Shown one piece after another: positions 23,079-33,421 of a stretch of DNA of 64,000 nt; the stretch's first letter is position 1; every line of letters starts with the position of its first letter. The DNA lies in contig CP099427.1 in the NCBI GenBank assembly GCA_024114885.1, positions 868,001 through 932,000 on the forward strand. Direction: 5' to 3'. The translations under genes and the position numbers were made by a program. The notes beneath the pieces are model-generated. The model saw only the letters and a list, made by a program, of their open reading frames with translations, did no database searches and was not told the origin of the DNA. The stretch comes from Septoria linicola. Taxonomy: Eukaryota > Ascomycota > Dothideomycetes > Mycosphaerellales > Mycosphaerellaceae.

Positions 23079-24224
23079 GCATCTCTTTGCTGGCATGAGA
23101 CAAGTCATCGAACGATGGCCTTTCGATACCAGCGTGCAAACGTTACATCGAGGTCCGGTTCAGCATTTGGACGAGAATCTGTTGCGAACATTTTGGTTCC
23201 AGGAAGACGATACCCGCGTGAAAGGAAATTTTGCAGTTTCATCATCTTGCTGTTCATAATTGCATTGCGTGGTAACAAAAGGGAGGCAGCGGGTTTATTG
23301 GGAAGGGCACATTCAGGCATGCTATTTGTAAGGCATACAGCATGCATAGAGAATGGTGGGGTGGACTTTCACCAGCGACTTCTACGAAGAAGGCTTGGAA
23401 AAATGATGAGCCTTGATCTGACATCTAAGCTCGAGGGCGATCTTGAATGTCGAATGAACTGCAGGGCGCCGACTTTGTCGTCTCTTGAGACAGTGGCAGA
23501 AAGATTAGATATTGTGTTAATACCTTAATTCGGCCAGGCCCTTTCCACTCCGCTGAGCTGCTATACGCTTCTTCTTTAGTTGGTTGCCAAAATCGCTGGG
23601 AGGCACGTGTCTTCGGAGGACTCTCTAAGTACAAATGCTGCCAAAACCGGAAAATGCAGCTGAGAACAGTTCGACATCACTTCCATGCCTGGCCGAGTGC
23701 AACTGTGTGTCGCCGGACTGTCGCGTGATACGACCACGATCTAGTCGTAAGCCCAGCGACTCGGCTCGCTCTAGCTGTGCTGTGAAGACAATTTCATTGC
23801 TTGGTCGTGGACATACGAGCGTAAGCAAACGCCAGATAGAGCAATGCCTGAATCAGAAGTAATTATTAGAACCTGCTTGCACGTTTCAGCAACACCAGAA
23901 AATGTCTACGAACACATCAATCCGCGCCATGGGAGCCCCAGGAACAATGGATCAGTCATTCACGATTCTGTGGTCAGTAGGGCCGGAGTTGTTGACGCTC
24001 ATTCGCTCATGTACTTCACAGCGGCTGTACTGTGCACAATAGACCTTGGACCTAGCTCCAATCCCTACTGTGTCACATAAGCTGCCTCTGACAAGCGATT
24101 GCACCGAACTTTACCCGTCGCATGCCATTTATGGCATGCATACATATACATAAGCTGCTCGAACATATTTCTTGAGATCACGTTTGCATCCCAAGCTCCT
24201 GTACAGTGACGATCACTAGTGGCA
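23079..24224. other. Intergenic, no supported gene
   Basis: About 1.1 kb, containing the 3' region of the previous gene and the promoter of the mpaB-like gene. Short frames only. Confidence 0.5.
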
Positions 24225-25374
24225 ATGACAGAACTCAAGAAAACACCATACAAATGGATCGCAGCCAGGATTGAGAGCTTGGATCCTTGTCAAGACTACG
24301 AAGAGATCGTCCGACTTACGAATTGCTACTACACTAATGAGTTCATGAATAACTTGCTCTACGGTAGGTCGACACAGGACGTGTCAAGCAGACTGCAATT
24401 GAACCTCTCGACCTCATTACATTCAGGTACTGACGAGAAGACAGGCGTAATCCTTACCACGCTGGTCAAGCCCGAATGGACAGCACGAGCGATCTGGCGA
24501 GAAGATGGGGGCAAGATTCTACATAGAGCGAATGTGAGATTCGAAGATACTGAACATCACAACATGACTTGGATGTGAGTTGTAGCTTTATCAGTGTGTC
24601 TCAGGATCATTTCTGATTGACCTATACAGGTTCTACGGTCCTCACGATCAACACACCACCAGCTCCATCGCTCAAGTCAATAACCTGCACGCCCGCTACG
24701 AGAAGATCACTCCTGGCTGCTACGGACACAACGATTATTATGTCTACACCTTGGCTTCCGCTGCGCTGACAGGCGATCGATTTCCAAGGCGACTTGGTCT
24801 GCCTGGCTACACCGAGAAGCAAAAGATCGTGGCCCATCTCTTTTACCAAAAGCTTCCCGAGCAATTCGAAACCCATCATGCCCACGGAGAACGCAAACCC
24901 TTGACTGGATTCCCAGAAAGCTGGGAAGACGCCGAAGTGTGGTGTGAGCGACATGAGCACACCGACTGGGGCCCAATCGATCCTCGAAGCGAGCTTATCG
25001 CAGAAGCTGTCTGGCAGCAATTCGCATACAGGTACTTCCCACCAGGTCTCAGATGGCTTGGAAGAGCTGTGCAAGTCGCTCTCATAACGCCTCACGATCT
25101 AAAGGCTATCAATGCTGCAGATGTGCATCCGATGACGAGGATGTTGATTGTCTGGGTCATGGGATGGATGTTTTGGTTATTGGCGTTCGCGCCGAATCCG
25201 GCGCCAGGAGAGAGTTTTGTTGAGAAGCAGAATGCTATACCGAAGGAGGAGAAGACCAAGCGCTTGAAGGGCTTGATCGCTGCGGATAGGGTGTTCTGTC
25301 CGTACTTTGCAAGGGGGTACAAGGACAAGCGACCAGATTGTCCATACTTTAGAAAGTTGGCAGATCGGTTGTGA
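24225..25374 (+). CDS. mpaB/DUF2236-like oxygenase candidate
   Basis: Exons 24225-24363, 24427-24574 and 24630-25374, 343 aa. The first intron (63 nt, GTAGGT...TTCAG) is a multiple of three without stops, so an unspliced reading would insert 21 extra residues. The pattern RANVRFEDTEHHNMTWMFYG then HNDYYVYTLASAAL, several conserved His/Asp/Arg, a Trp-rich hydrophobic segment near the C-terminus (ILIVWVMGWMFWLLAF-like) and overall size recall the ER-bound oxygenase mpaB / latex-clearing-protein superfamily (haem or metal oxygenases). This assignment is by pattern only; I would not be surprised by another fungal-specific family. The gene is convergent with the MFS gene, 65 bp between stop codons. 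Confidence 0.6.
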
Positions 25375-25439
25375 GAAGATAGAATGGCAGGCTTCACAAC
25401 GAGGACAATGCGACATTGCTTCCGTACTATACTGTATCA

Positions 25440-27144
25440 CTACGACTTCGTCTCAACAATGTTATCGGCAGGGAGCTTTTGCTCAACCACAGCCGCCATG
25501 TGTTCATCCGTGTTGATCGTTGTAGTCTTGAACTTTCTCGCTGAAACGCCCATCTCGAACAACACATCAAGCTCGCCATAAGTACGACCCTTTGGCTCTG
25601 GCAGGCGAAAGAAGGACCAAATGAGCATGAAGAGGCCAGTCCCTGCCCAGAAGAAGGCACTGAAAGGTCCCCAGTTCCAGGCACCTGGATTCAACTGTCT
25701 AGTTGTCAAAATATTGGTCATAACGCTGCCAATCTGGAAGGCACTGCGAGCCAATACGACTGTCTTCTGCCTCAGGCGATTAGATGGCAGCTCTGCTACG
25801 AGACTGTAGCAAACGGGCCCGATGGTGCAGTTGTATGTAAAGGTGAAGACGAGTAGCATGCTTCCGATGGCCCATTGTGCAGCACTACTGTTGTTGTCGG
25901 CAATGGCGCAGAAGCCAATAATGAGCAGCAGACAGAAAAGTAAGGCCTGGCCCACGACGTAGAGCCTACGACGTCCAACATGTGGCATCATGAACCAAGA
26001 GACGAAGACACCGATGGCACCGAGTGAGTATTGCGCCAGTGATAGAGTGAAAGCATTGTCGACGTCGAGGCCAGCTTGTCGGTAGAAATATGTAGAATAG
26101 CCCATGAAGGTTGCGCCGCACATGGTCTGGACAAGCCAAACGCCACAGGTGACTTCTGTTCTACGAAGGTTGACTCCCCTGAAGCAGTCGAGGTAAGAAG
26201 TCCCCTCGCCGACGCTTTTCTCAAAGTCATTGACTTGCTTCATCTGCGCGATAGTATGATCGAGGTTGAATTCCAGAGAGTTTTCCGACGTGAGACGGAT
26301 CAGCATTGCCTTTGCTTCGTCGTACCGTTCCTTTCGAACTAGCCACCAAGGACTTTCTGGGGCAAGGAAGATGCCAATGATAAGTGGTAGTGGCCAGATC
26401 CATTGCAAGCCGTACGGGATCCGATAAGCCCATTCATCCGTTCGCTCCGAGACGGCCTTCAGCACTCCTGATCCGATGAACTGACCGATGACCCAGCAGA
26501 GGTTGACATATGTGGTGAGATAGGGTCGTAGTGCTGTTGGTGCCACCTCTCCCGCGTATGTCACGGTCAAGGTCTGGAACACACCCCAAGGCAAGCCCAT
26601 GAAGATCAAGCCTATCAATAGCTGGACCAGACTCTGTGCAAAGAATACAACAAAGATAAGTAGGGCTGTGAGGGTAAGTGCCCCAATCATGGTCTTCTTG
26701 TACCCGAATCGATCGGCAATTATGCCGTTGAGCATGAGACCACAGATTTCACCAATCAGAGCACCATTGGTCAAGCCTGCCTGCCATGCAGATGCAATCT
26801 CCCAAGAACCACCGTGAAGCTGCTCGCCAAAGTCGCGCTGGAATTGTGGCACAGCGAGGAGTCCGTTGATCAGAGTCTTGTCGAACCCTTCCATGATGAT
26901 TGCGGTAGAAAGCAGGACCGACCATGCTGCGGCCTTGGGATAGAGTCGCAGCGATTCAATAAAGCCTTGATGGCGTTCTGCCTCATTTGCTGCTGCTGCT
27001 TCGGCTTGGCCGCCGACGATTGAGGCTGTGATTGACACCTGGGAGTTATGGTCAGCGTTTGTTCCTGGACCATTGCTGTAGGAGCCTTACTCGACGTTCG
27101 CGCTCTTCGTGCTGCATGACAGCCTTTTCTTCCACGACGGTCAT
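25440..27144 (-). CDS. MFS sugar transporter (maltose permease-like)
   Basis: Exons 27144-27091 and 27038-25440, 550 aa, with a 52-nt phase-0 intron (GTAAGG...CCCAG). Twelve hydrophobic segments are readable. Signatures of the sugar porter family are present: GFDKTLINGLLAVPQF, ADRFGYKKTMIGA after helix 2, PESPWWLVRKER before the central loop, and PEPKGRTYGELDVLFE after helix 12. Helix-10 and helix-12 features resemble alpha-glucoside (MAL31/61-type) proton symporters. Expected role is uptake of maltose or a related glucoside at the plasma membrane. There is no maltase gene in the window. The upstream 1 kb (27145-28203) probably holds its promoter. Confidence 0.9.
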
Positions 27145-28203
27145 GTTGTGACCCTGATCGTGGTGCTAGAGGATGATATGATGTCCCTGCTCCAGGCAGG
27201 TAGGTCGTGCTCGTGCTGAGTATGGATGTTCAGAAGTCCAGTCAGACTGGAGATTGCGGTATCGTGACGGCGTAGGAGTCGCGGATGCTCCAAGCAGAAC
27301 CTATGACTAGCCACCAGGTCCACTTTATAGACCTTGTCTCAAGATACACATCTGGGGTCTCCAAATGGCGTTTCCTGGTGTCCGGGGATACTATGAGATC
27401 GCACGGGATGTAGAGCGGAGCAGTCCAGCCAATAGGCCAAAACTACCAGTGAGGAGTCTTGGTAAAGCCGGAGAGGCTGAGTATGCATAGTTGCATTATG
27501 GCTAGTCTAGCATTGTTGATCTTCGATGAGTAGGAGGAAGCAGAAGTTTTGTCTGCCATAGAGAGTTTGGTGTCTCGCCGTGTGGCGTTCTTGGTTCCCG
27601 CGTTAACCCCCTCTGAGCATGCAGGGTCTGTGCGTAATGTGGTTCACAATTGTTGGTGCATCAAATGAATGCCTTCATGGTCGAGCAGTTACCACAAGAA
27701 CAGCGGCAGATGTGTTCTAGAACACAATGTGAAGACTGCCACTTATTGCCACAACACTGGAGTTATCGTTCGTAGGCAAGATCCTCCAGGACCGCGGATA
27801 TACACGTGTACCTGCGAGCAGTCAAATATTCCACGCGTACTGGTCTGAGTTTGCGGAGCCCCAGACTGGGTATGGGGAGAGGCGCGTGAAGTTCACGATC
27901 GGTATTGTCGCTGGCCTTGATGTAGGATGATAGTCGACAGCCAAAATTTGATGTTGCTAATTATCTCAGCTTTCAGACCTCTGGTCGGCGTCCATATCCG
28001 GACTAGTCCGTGCTGGAGGCAATTCTCGTTTGCTACCTTGCGACTTTCTCGGATGACGATTGCAATCTGCCGCCGACGTCTGAAAACTGGGATAAGGGCG
28101 GGCCGCGAATGGTGATGCAGCGTAGGTGCGCTCACGATTTGTGCCCGCAATTCACCCGCAAATTGGGACCGACCCCACTTCACCTCCCCAGAGTCAATGG
28201 ATT
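27145..28203. other. Intergenic between MFS permease and mobA-like gene
   Basis: About 1.06 kb shared upstream region of two divergent genes. No conserved frame. I did not find a recognisable paired regulator-binding motif. Confidence 0.5.
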
Positions 28204-28826
28204 ATGAACAGTCCCAGGATAGAAGCCCTCATTCTTTGCGGCGGCCAGTCGTCGAGATGGGTCAGCCAAAACATAGTCTGATCTTCCCCGACGAACGGTC
28301 GATGGTATCTCACCTGATCGAGCGGATACGGTCTGCCCTATCTGGGATCTCTACGGTACACATATCCCTCCGTGACGAAGATCAAAGCTTTCAAGACCCT
28401 GACGATGACCAAGTTCAATTCATCTATGATTCAGACAACTACTCAGCCCAACGGCTTGACCTTGGTCCGGCGTCTGGTCTACTTGCAGCCCATTACCGAC
28501 ACCCCACAGTCCACTGGCTTGTCATCGCGTGTGACTACCCTTTGCTCCATGTGGATGATTTGCGGCATATGATCGAGAGTTACGAGAGCCCTCTTACTTG
28601 CTTCGAGAATGCAAGTGGCTGGCCAGAGCCGCGTCTTGCAATCTGGAGCCCGTCAGCCCTGCAGGCTCTCGAAAAGAATGTACAGGCCGGAATAACTGGC
28701 CCGGTCAACACTCTCAGGTCACTGCAGACGAAGCGCCTAAAACCTCTACACGAACAGTCACTGCTGAATGCTAATACGCCAGCCGACTGGGATGCGGCCC
28801 GTCGCACCTTTCTACTGGACGTTTGA
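28204..28826 (+). pseudogene. mobA: MobA-like molybdenum cofactor guanylyltransferase, one-base frame break
   Basis: From ATG 28204 the frame reads IEALILCGGQSSR, then is lost; one base further on the other frame continues MGQPKHSLIF to the stop at 28826. The combined LILxGGxSSRMGxxK signature is the nucleotide-binding loop of MobA, and CDYPLL near 28530 is the conserved Asp-containing motif. MobA converts Mo-MPT to molybdopterin guanine dinucleotide using GTP. The break is at 28255-28256 and looks like one missing base; it may be real or an assembly error. The gene is tail-to-tail with moeA (9 bp between stops). MobA is a prokaryotic activity, so its presence in a fungal genome points to horizontal acquisition (inference). 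Confidence 0.75.
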
Positions 28827-28835
28827 TGTGCGGGA

Positions 28836-29970
28836 TTACGGACGACGACTTGGTATCTTACCACACCAGAGCAGACGTGCATTTCCGTTCAATGAATAGC
28901 AATCAACTTTGTCGCCTATCCTTACATTCGATATCGCTGCTCTGATAAGGATCCAGCAGTTCGCACCTGCAAATGGTCTTACCTTGGAAGGACTCCGCTC
29001 ATTGCTGATCCTCACACTGCCGCTGCCAACCTGATGAATGGGACAAAACGCATCCAGCTTCTCATTCTTCTGGTACACGAAGTCATCGTCTTGCATGACG
29101 TGCTCTGACGGAGGCTCCGGCGACGTGCATTTCATCGTCGATATCTCCATTGCACATACAGGCTCCTCGTCTTCTTGTCCTCGCAGAGCGCGCAAATACG
29201 GAACCACCAAAAAATGATAGCATGCAGCTGCAGCAACTGGGTTGCCTGGCAAGCCGAATAAAGTAACCTCTGTTGACGCTTGTCCCGTTGCCCTCGGCAG
29301 TGAAGCAAAAAGAACAGGATGTCCTGGCCTCATGGCGACATGATGGAAATGCACTTTGCCACCAAGGTTGAGAATTGCTTCCGGAACAAAGTCGAACTTT
29401 CCTGCTGATACACCGCCAGTCGTGACCAGAATACCACAACTGCTGCTCGAAACGGCTCTGGACAGACTGGCTTGCAGTTCCTTGATATCGTCTGAAACTC
29501 CGGTAATCGTCTTCACCTCAATGCCTAGACTGCGTAAAGAGGCATTGAGGAACGGACCGTTACAATCATGAAGCGTCGAGACTTTGACGCCTGTGCCTGA
29601 ATGTTGCGTGTCTAAGAGTTCGTTACCGGTCGTCATAACCGTTGCCTGGACACGTCTTCGGACAAGCACTTGACCGATGCCAACACGCCATTGCCATAAC
29701 GTGATGTGGACGTATTTCAACTTCCCTGGCTACAACAATGTCGCCCCTCCTGAAATCCTCGCCAGCAAATCGTCGATTCTGATTCGGTTTGGGAGCCCGC
29801 ATAATCTGGACTTTCCTCGCGGGGCTACCCACAGACGGCAAGGCTTATGTATGCTCCCAGGGTATGCAGGCATCGAAACTTGGGCCTAGTGATGATTGTG
29901 GAAATGGTGCTCCCGTCATAATTTCGACGCAAGCAACTGCCCCATGCTCGTCGACATCGCCCGCGGAGCT
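28836..29970 (-). pseudogene. moeA: MoeA/gephyrin-E-domain-like molybdopterin molybdotransferase remnant
   Basis: MoeA landmarks in order: VEIMTGAPFP (about 29910), RKVQIMRAPKPNQ (about 29800), VMTTGNELLD (about 29600), GILVTTGGVSAGKFDF, MRPGHPV, FGLPGNPVAAAA and a domain-IV-like FAGANCWILI. MoeA inserts molybdate into molybdopterin. Lesions: a TAA at 29845-29847 in the VEIMTGAPFP frame, one extra base at about 29685 separating the domain-II/III parts, and no recognisable N-terminal domain. The 5' side runs directly into oxidoreductase sequence. Only the last 295 codons form an uninterrupted frame. I call it a broken gene; a partially functional C-terminal product cannot be excluded. Confidence 0.75.
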
Positions 29971-31060
29971 GTGGTACGGGTACGTTGGGAATGGCCTCGA
30001 CCTTTTCAGGCGTATATTCGGCAACCATTTGTTCCAATATGTCACGGTTGATGCAGTGTTCGGAAACGAACGCTTCGTCAATCCAACCTTCCTGGAACAA
30101 GATGTGCTGGATGCCGTTCAACAGAGCCATGTTCGTGCCCACCCTAGGTGCCAAGTGAACTGTTGCCTTCTTAGCGCTTTCGCTCATTCTAGGATCCACT
30201 ACAATGAGAGAAGGTGGATTTGCACCCTCCAGACGAGCCAGAACTCGAGCCCAAAGTACAGTCTGAGTTGCAGACATATTGTGACCAACCATAAGGATGC
30301 AATTGGTGTAGTCGATGTCTGTGTAACTCCCAGGCTGGCCATCACAGCCAAATGATTCCCGCATTGATGCTGCAGCAGTCGCCGTGCACAGGCGGGTGTT
30401 AACGTCACCATCAGTCGTTAGTAAATCGGTGAAAGGGACGAATGTGCCATACAGACATGTGCAGTGTATGGAGTCCGGCTTTGTCAACCATTGCCAAAGC
30501 ATAATACTCTCCAAGAAACAGTTGGCCGGACGTGTAGAATGCAAGACCGTGCGAGGTCAAACGATCACGAGTCTCCTGAGCTTTCTGGACGATTAGGCTC
30601 ATTGCTTCGTCCCAGGTGGCTGGCTCCAGCTTGCCGTTCTTGCGGATCATGGGATGCTTCAGGCGGTCTGCGTGATGAATAGAAGTCCACCTGGAGTATG
30701 TCAGCTTTTCGTTTGCAACACATGAGAACGAGCCTGCACTACCCATTTAGCCCCTTGGGACCCAGTCTTCCTTTGTTGACTCTGTCAATGGCCCGGCCTC
30801 TGACACCAACAATTTTGCCTCCCTTGACACCGACGTCCATGCCACAGCCGTTGCTACAGACAAAATAAGTAAATGCCACGTATTCGCATGGAGCCTTACC
30901 TGCAACGGACACAAGCACTCTGTACCCATCTTTCGGGTTCTTCAATCACATTTTCATCGACTCTGCTTGGCCATATATGTTTGTAGGGCGTACGGGGGCC
31001 GTAAATGTCCTCGATAGCATCCCTGGATTGTCGCAATGAAGGAACAACGGACTTAGACAT
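29967..31060 (-). pseudogene. Truncated bacterial-type molybdopterin oxidoreductase (NasA/FdhF-like catalytic subunit)
   Basis: From ATG 31060, exons 31060-30900, 30853-30743 and 30690 to about 30456 splice well (GTAAGG...TGTAG; GTAGTG...CTGAC...CCAG). Exon junctions create SACVRCSNGCGMDVG, a [4Fe-4S] CxxCxxxC site, and LGPKGLNGWTSIHHADRL. Downstream, NTRLCTATAAASM holds the Cys that ligates Mo in nitrate reductases/formate dehydrogenases, followed by VGHNMSATQTVLW and VVDPRMSESA. The family normally has 700 or more residues; here the match stops after VPVPQLR (about 29967) and MoeA sequence begins. The third intron lacks an AG between its ACTAAC (30417-30422) and the NTRLC exon. It would have been a bis-MGD enzyme; substrate (nitrate, formate or other) is undetermined. 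Confidence 0.75.
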
Positions 31061-31708
31061 TTTGGAATTAATGCGGTAAGTGCTTAGATGAAACGAGTCC
31101 GCCACGGGGTCGTTCCACGGAGTCGTTCCATCTACACTCACTTACCTCTGGAGCTTGGCTCGTGACTTCAGCGGTGCGTCATTACGGTATGATCGTGCCT
31201 ATTGTGATTACTTACTGGACGCCGCCTTAGCGAGTGCCTTGTCAGCGAGAGACTCGAAAAAGCTTATTTAGTGTAGCACTCTTCTCAAGTACATTGTACG
31301 AGGTTCCTGTACACTGGTCTCACCGGTATCATTTCCTTTCGCATACAGCAGCATGTCAAATGGTGAGCTGACCCATGATTCAGTGTGTAAGCGCGTAATG
31401 CTTCTATGACATGGCCTTGCAAAAATTCGCTGCATTTCACGAAGGAACAAGCCAGACTGAGGTCGGTATAGGTCAGATCCGATCTTTTCGAGGACGGAGG
31501 TGATAGACAACGATCATCGTGCAAGTTCCGAAGTTCCGTGTCCTTAGCATGTAGGCTTCTAGTATGCTGCCGGAGGTGGTTCCGTCGCGTTTGCATCAAT
31601 CTGCTGTCGGCCATGGAATAAGAGGTATAGATTCCCGAACCTCGTTGACTTTTCTTGTTTAATCGTACACCTGTAGTATCTTCTTTCTCCTGCAGAATTT
31701 GATCCAAA
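31061..31708. other. Divergent upstream region of oxidoreductase and transporter remnants
   Basis: About 650 bp between two divergent genes of the molybdenum block. No conserved frame; probable former shared promoter. Confidence 0.45.
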
Positions 31709-32583
31709 ATGGCCATACGAACGGAAGACACAAGTTTACTCAGAGCCATCGCGGATCGAGCTCCAAAAGTATGCATTTTCTTGCAGCCTATAGCTCCTCC
31801 CGCAGCCTTGGGTCTCGCGGGATTTGCGGGCTCGACTTGGATCACATCGGCGTGGATTGCAAACTGGTTCGGCGACTCAGAATCTCCAACAATCTTTTTC
31901 CCATTCGTGGCGTTCTGGGGTGGATGATCTCAATTCATTGCTGGCATATATGGCTTCCAAGCGCGAGACATCCTCGTTAACGTCATCAATACTATGGTAA
32001 AACGTTCGCAGCTCCAAACCTTATGTCGATACTAATGTATGCATAGTGGGGCGCATTTTGGATGTCCATAGGACTCCTATACCTTCTGGTTGCCACAGGT
32101 CAGCTTGAACCACACTCCATCTACACTCAGTTCCCAGAGTTGGCATCTTGGTTCGTTGTCCTCGCAGCGTTCACATGGTCAGGTGCAGTAGCGGCTTGTG
32201 CTCGAGACCTGATCATCGCGGCCCTCCTCTTTTGCTTGGCTATTGGAACCACGATCGCATGTTGCTTGTTCTCTTCTGGAAATGGCACACATGCGGGAAT
32301 TAAAGTTGCTGCCTATTTCTGGATGGCTTCATCTTTATTGGCATGGTGGAGAGTGACGGTTTATCTCATCGAGGAAGCCTATGGCGGGGACAGCCCAGTA
32401 ACCCGGTTCTTCCCTATATTCCGCACTCCGATGGAAAAGAGAGCGCCGCTTGTCATTTCTGGTCTAGGAGAGCCTGGAGTCAAGCGAGGTGTACCAAAGA
32501 TGGTTCCAGAATCAAAGTTGGTCAGTCTCTCGCAGTGTCCAGAGATGAAGAACGGGGCAGAGAGACTATCAGTACCAGGATAA
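31709..32583 (+). pseudogene. GPR1/FUN34/YaaH-family transporter with in-frame TGA
   Basis: Exons 31709-31996 and 32047-32583; intron GTAAAA, ACTAAT branch site, GCATAG, phase 0. Hydrophobic segments and family motifs are clear: APPAALGLAGFAGSTW, FPFVAFWGG, FIAGIYGFQARD, then WGAFWMSIGLLYLLVATGQL. A TGA at 31925-31927 interrupts the frame right after FWGG, while the family-like sequence SQFIAGIYG continues in the same frame, so it is a nonsense change rather than a splice site. Relatives export or import acetate, succinate or ammonium. The C-terminal tail (about 60 aa) is polar. The gene is divergent from the oxidoreductase. Confidence 0.75.
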
Positions 32584-33421
32584 TCATCGCAGCAAATTAA
32601 TTCACGTACTGCACGTACTGCTTTAAAGTCCAGATGAATTTAGAAGTTGTGCTTGGCAGGCAGGCTGGCGTGTTGAAACGAACGAGAGATGCACGCAGCA
32701 TTACTGTGCTTACGGAAAGTTGTGCACACCTGTACCCTAGCGACAGAGGCGAGCGTCCTACGCTGTCGATCGATCTATATTTCGTCGTGTCTTTCCAAGT
32801 TACGCAGATTGTCTCTTCGATCGCGCTCTGTCGAGAATGGGCACGAACTTTCTATAACTGCAACATACGCAATGTTTATGGTCAATAGTCTGCGAAGTCC
32901 GGTCAGTGCTTTATTCATCCAACGCGTTACCAAGAAGTCAGCCCGTTACAACGTCTTCGCAGTCTCAGGACATATGATGACTTGCCTACAGACCTTTCAA
33001 AGCCCAGCCACACTCCACGCATAGCAATCACCCAACCAACATATTCATGATCTTGAAGAGCTATACTGGCAAAGAGGCCGTGGTTGTGCTGGACTTCACT
33101 CAAGATCCTCATGGCGTCGAACTTCCTAGTGTGTACGAGGTAGCCAAACTGCTTACCAGCTCATAGACAAGTAGCACGGAAGAGAGTCTCATACCTTTCG
33201 AAGGGAGAGTATACTTCGTCTAACCAGGATTTCGTGAAGAGGTCGATAGGGTCGAAAGGTGCCTTATGTGAAGTGTAGAGCACTATGCTATGACTCGAGA
33301 ACTCAAGTCTGTGTTCAGCTGCACTATGCACGACGTTAGCATTTCTATTTACCAGTCTAGATATAAGCTGTGCTCCCCCAAACCTTACCGAGTCCTACGA
33401 ATAGAAGCGAGTACACCCACC
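32584..33421. other. Intergenic, no supported gene
   Basis: About 0.8 kb. Short frames only. The in-frame ATG at 33290 would extend the following RING gene by 44 residues of unconvincing composition. Confidence 0.45.

Noticed and set aside
30743..30746. Frame break in the oxidoreductase at GLNG
   Set aside because: A regular 52-nt intron (GTAGTG...CTGAC...CCAG) joins GLNG to WTSIHHADRL in frame, so this is not a lesion.
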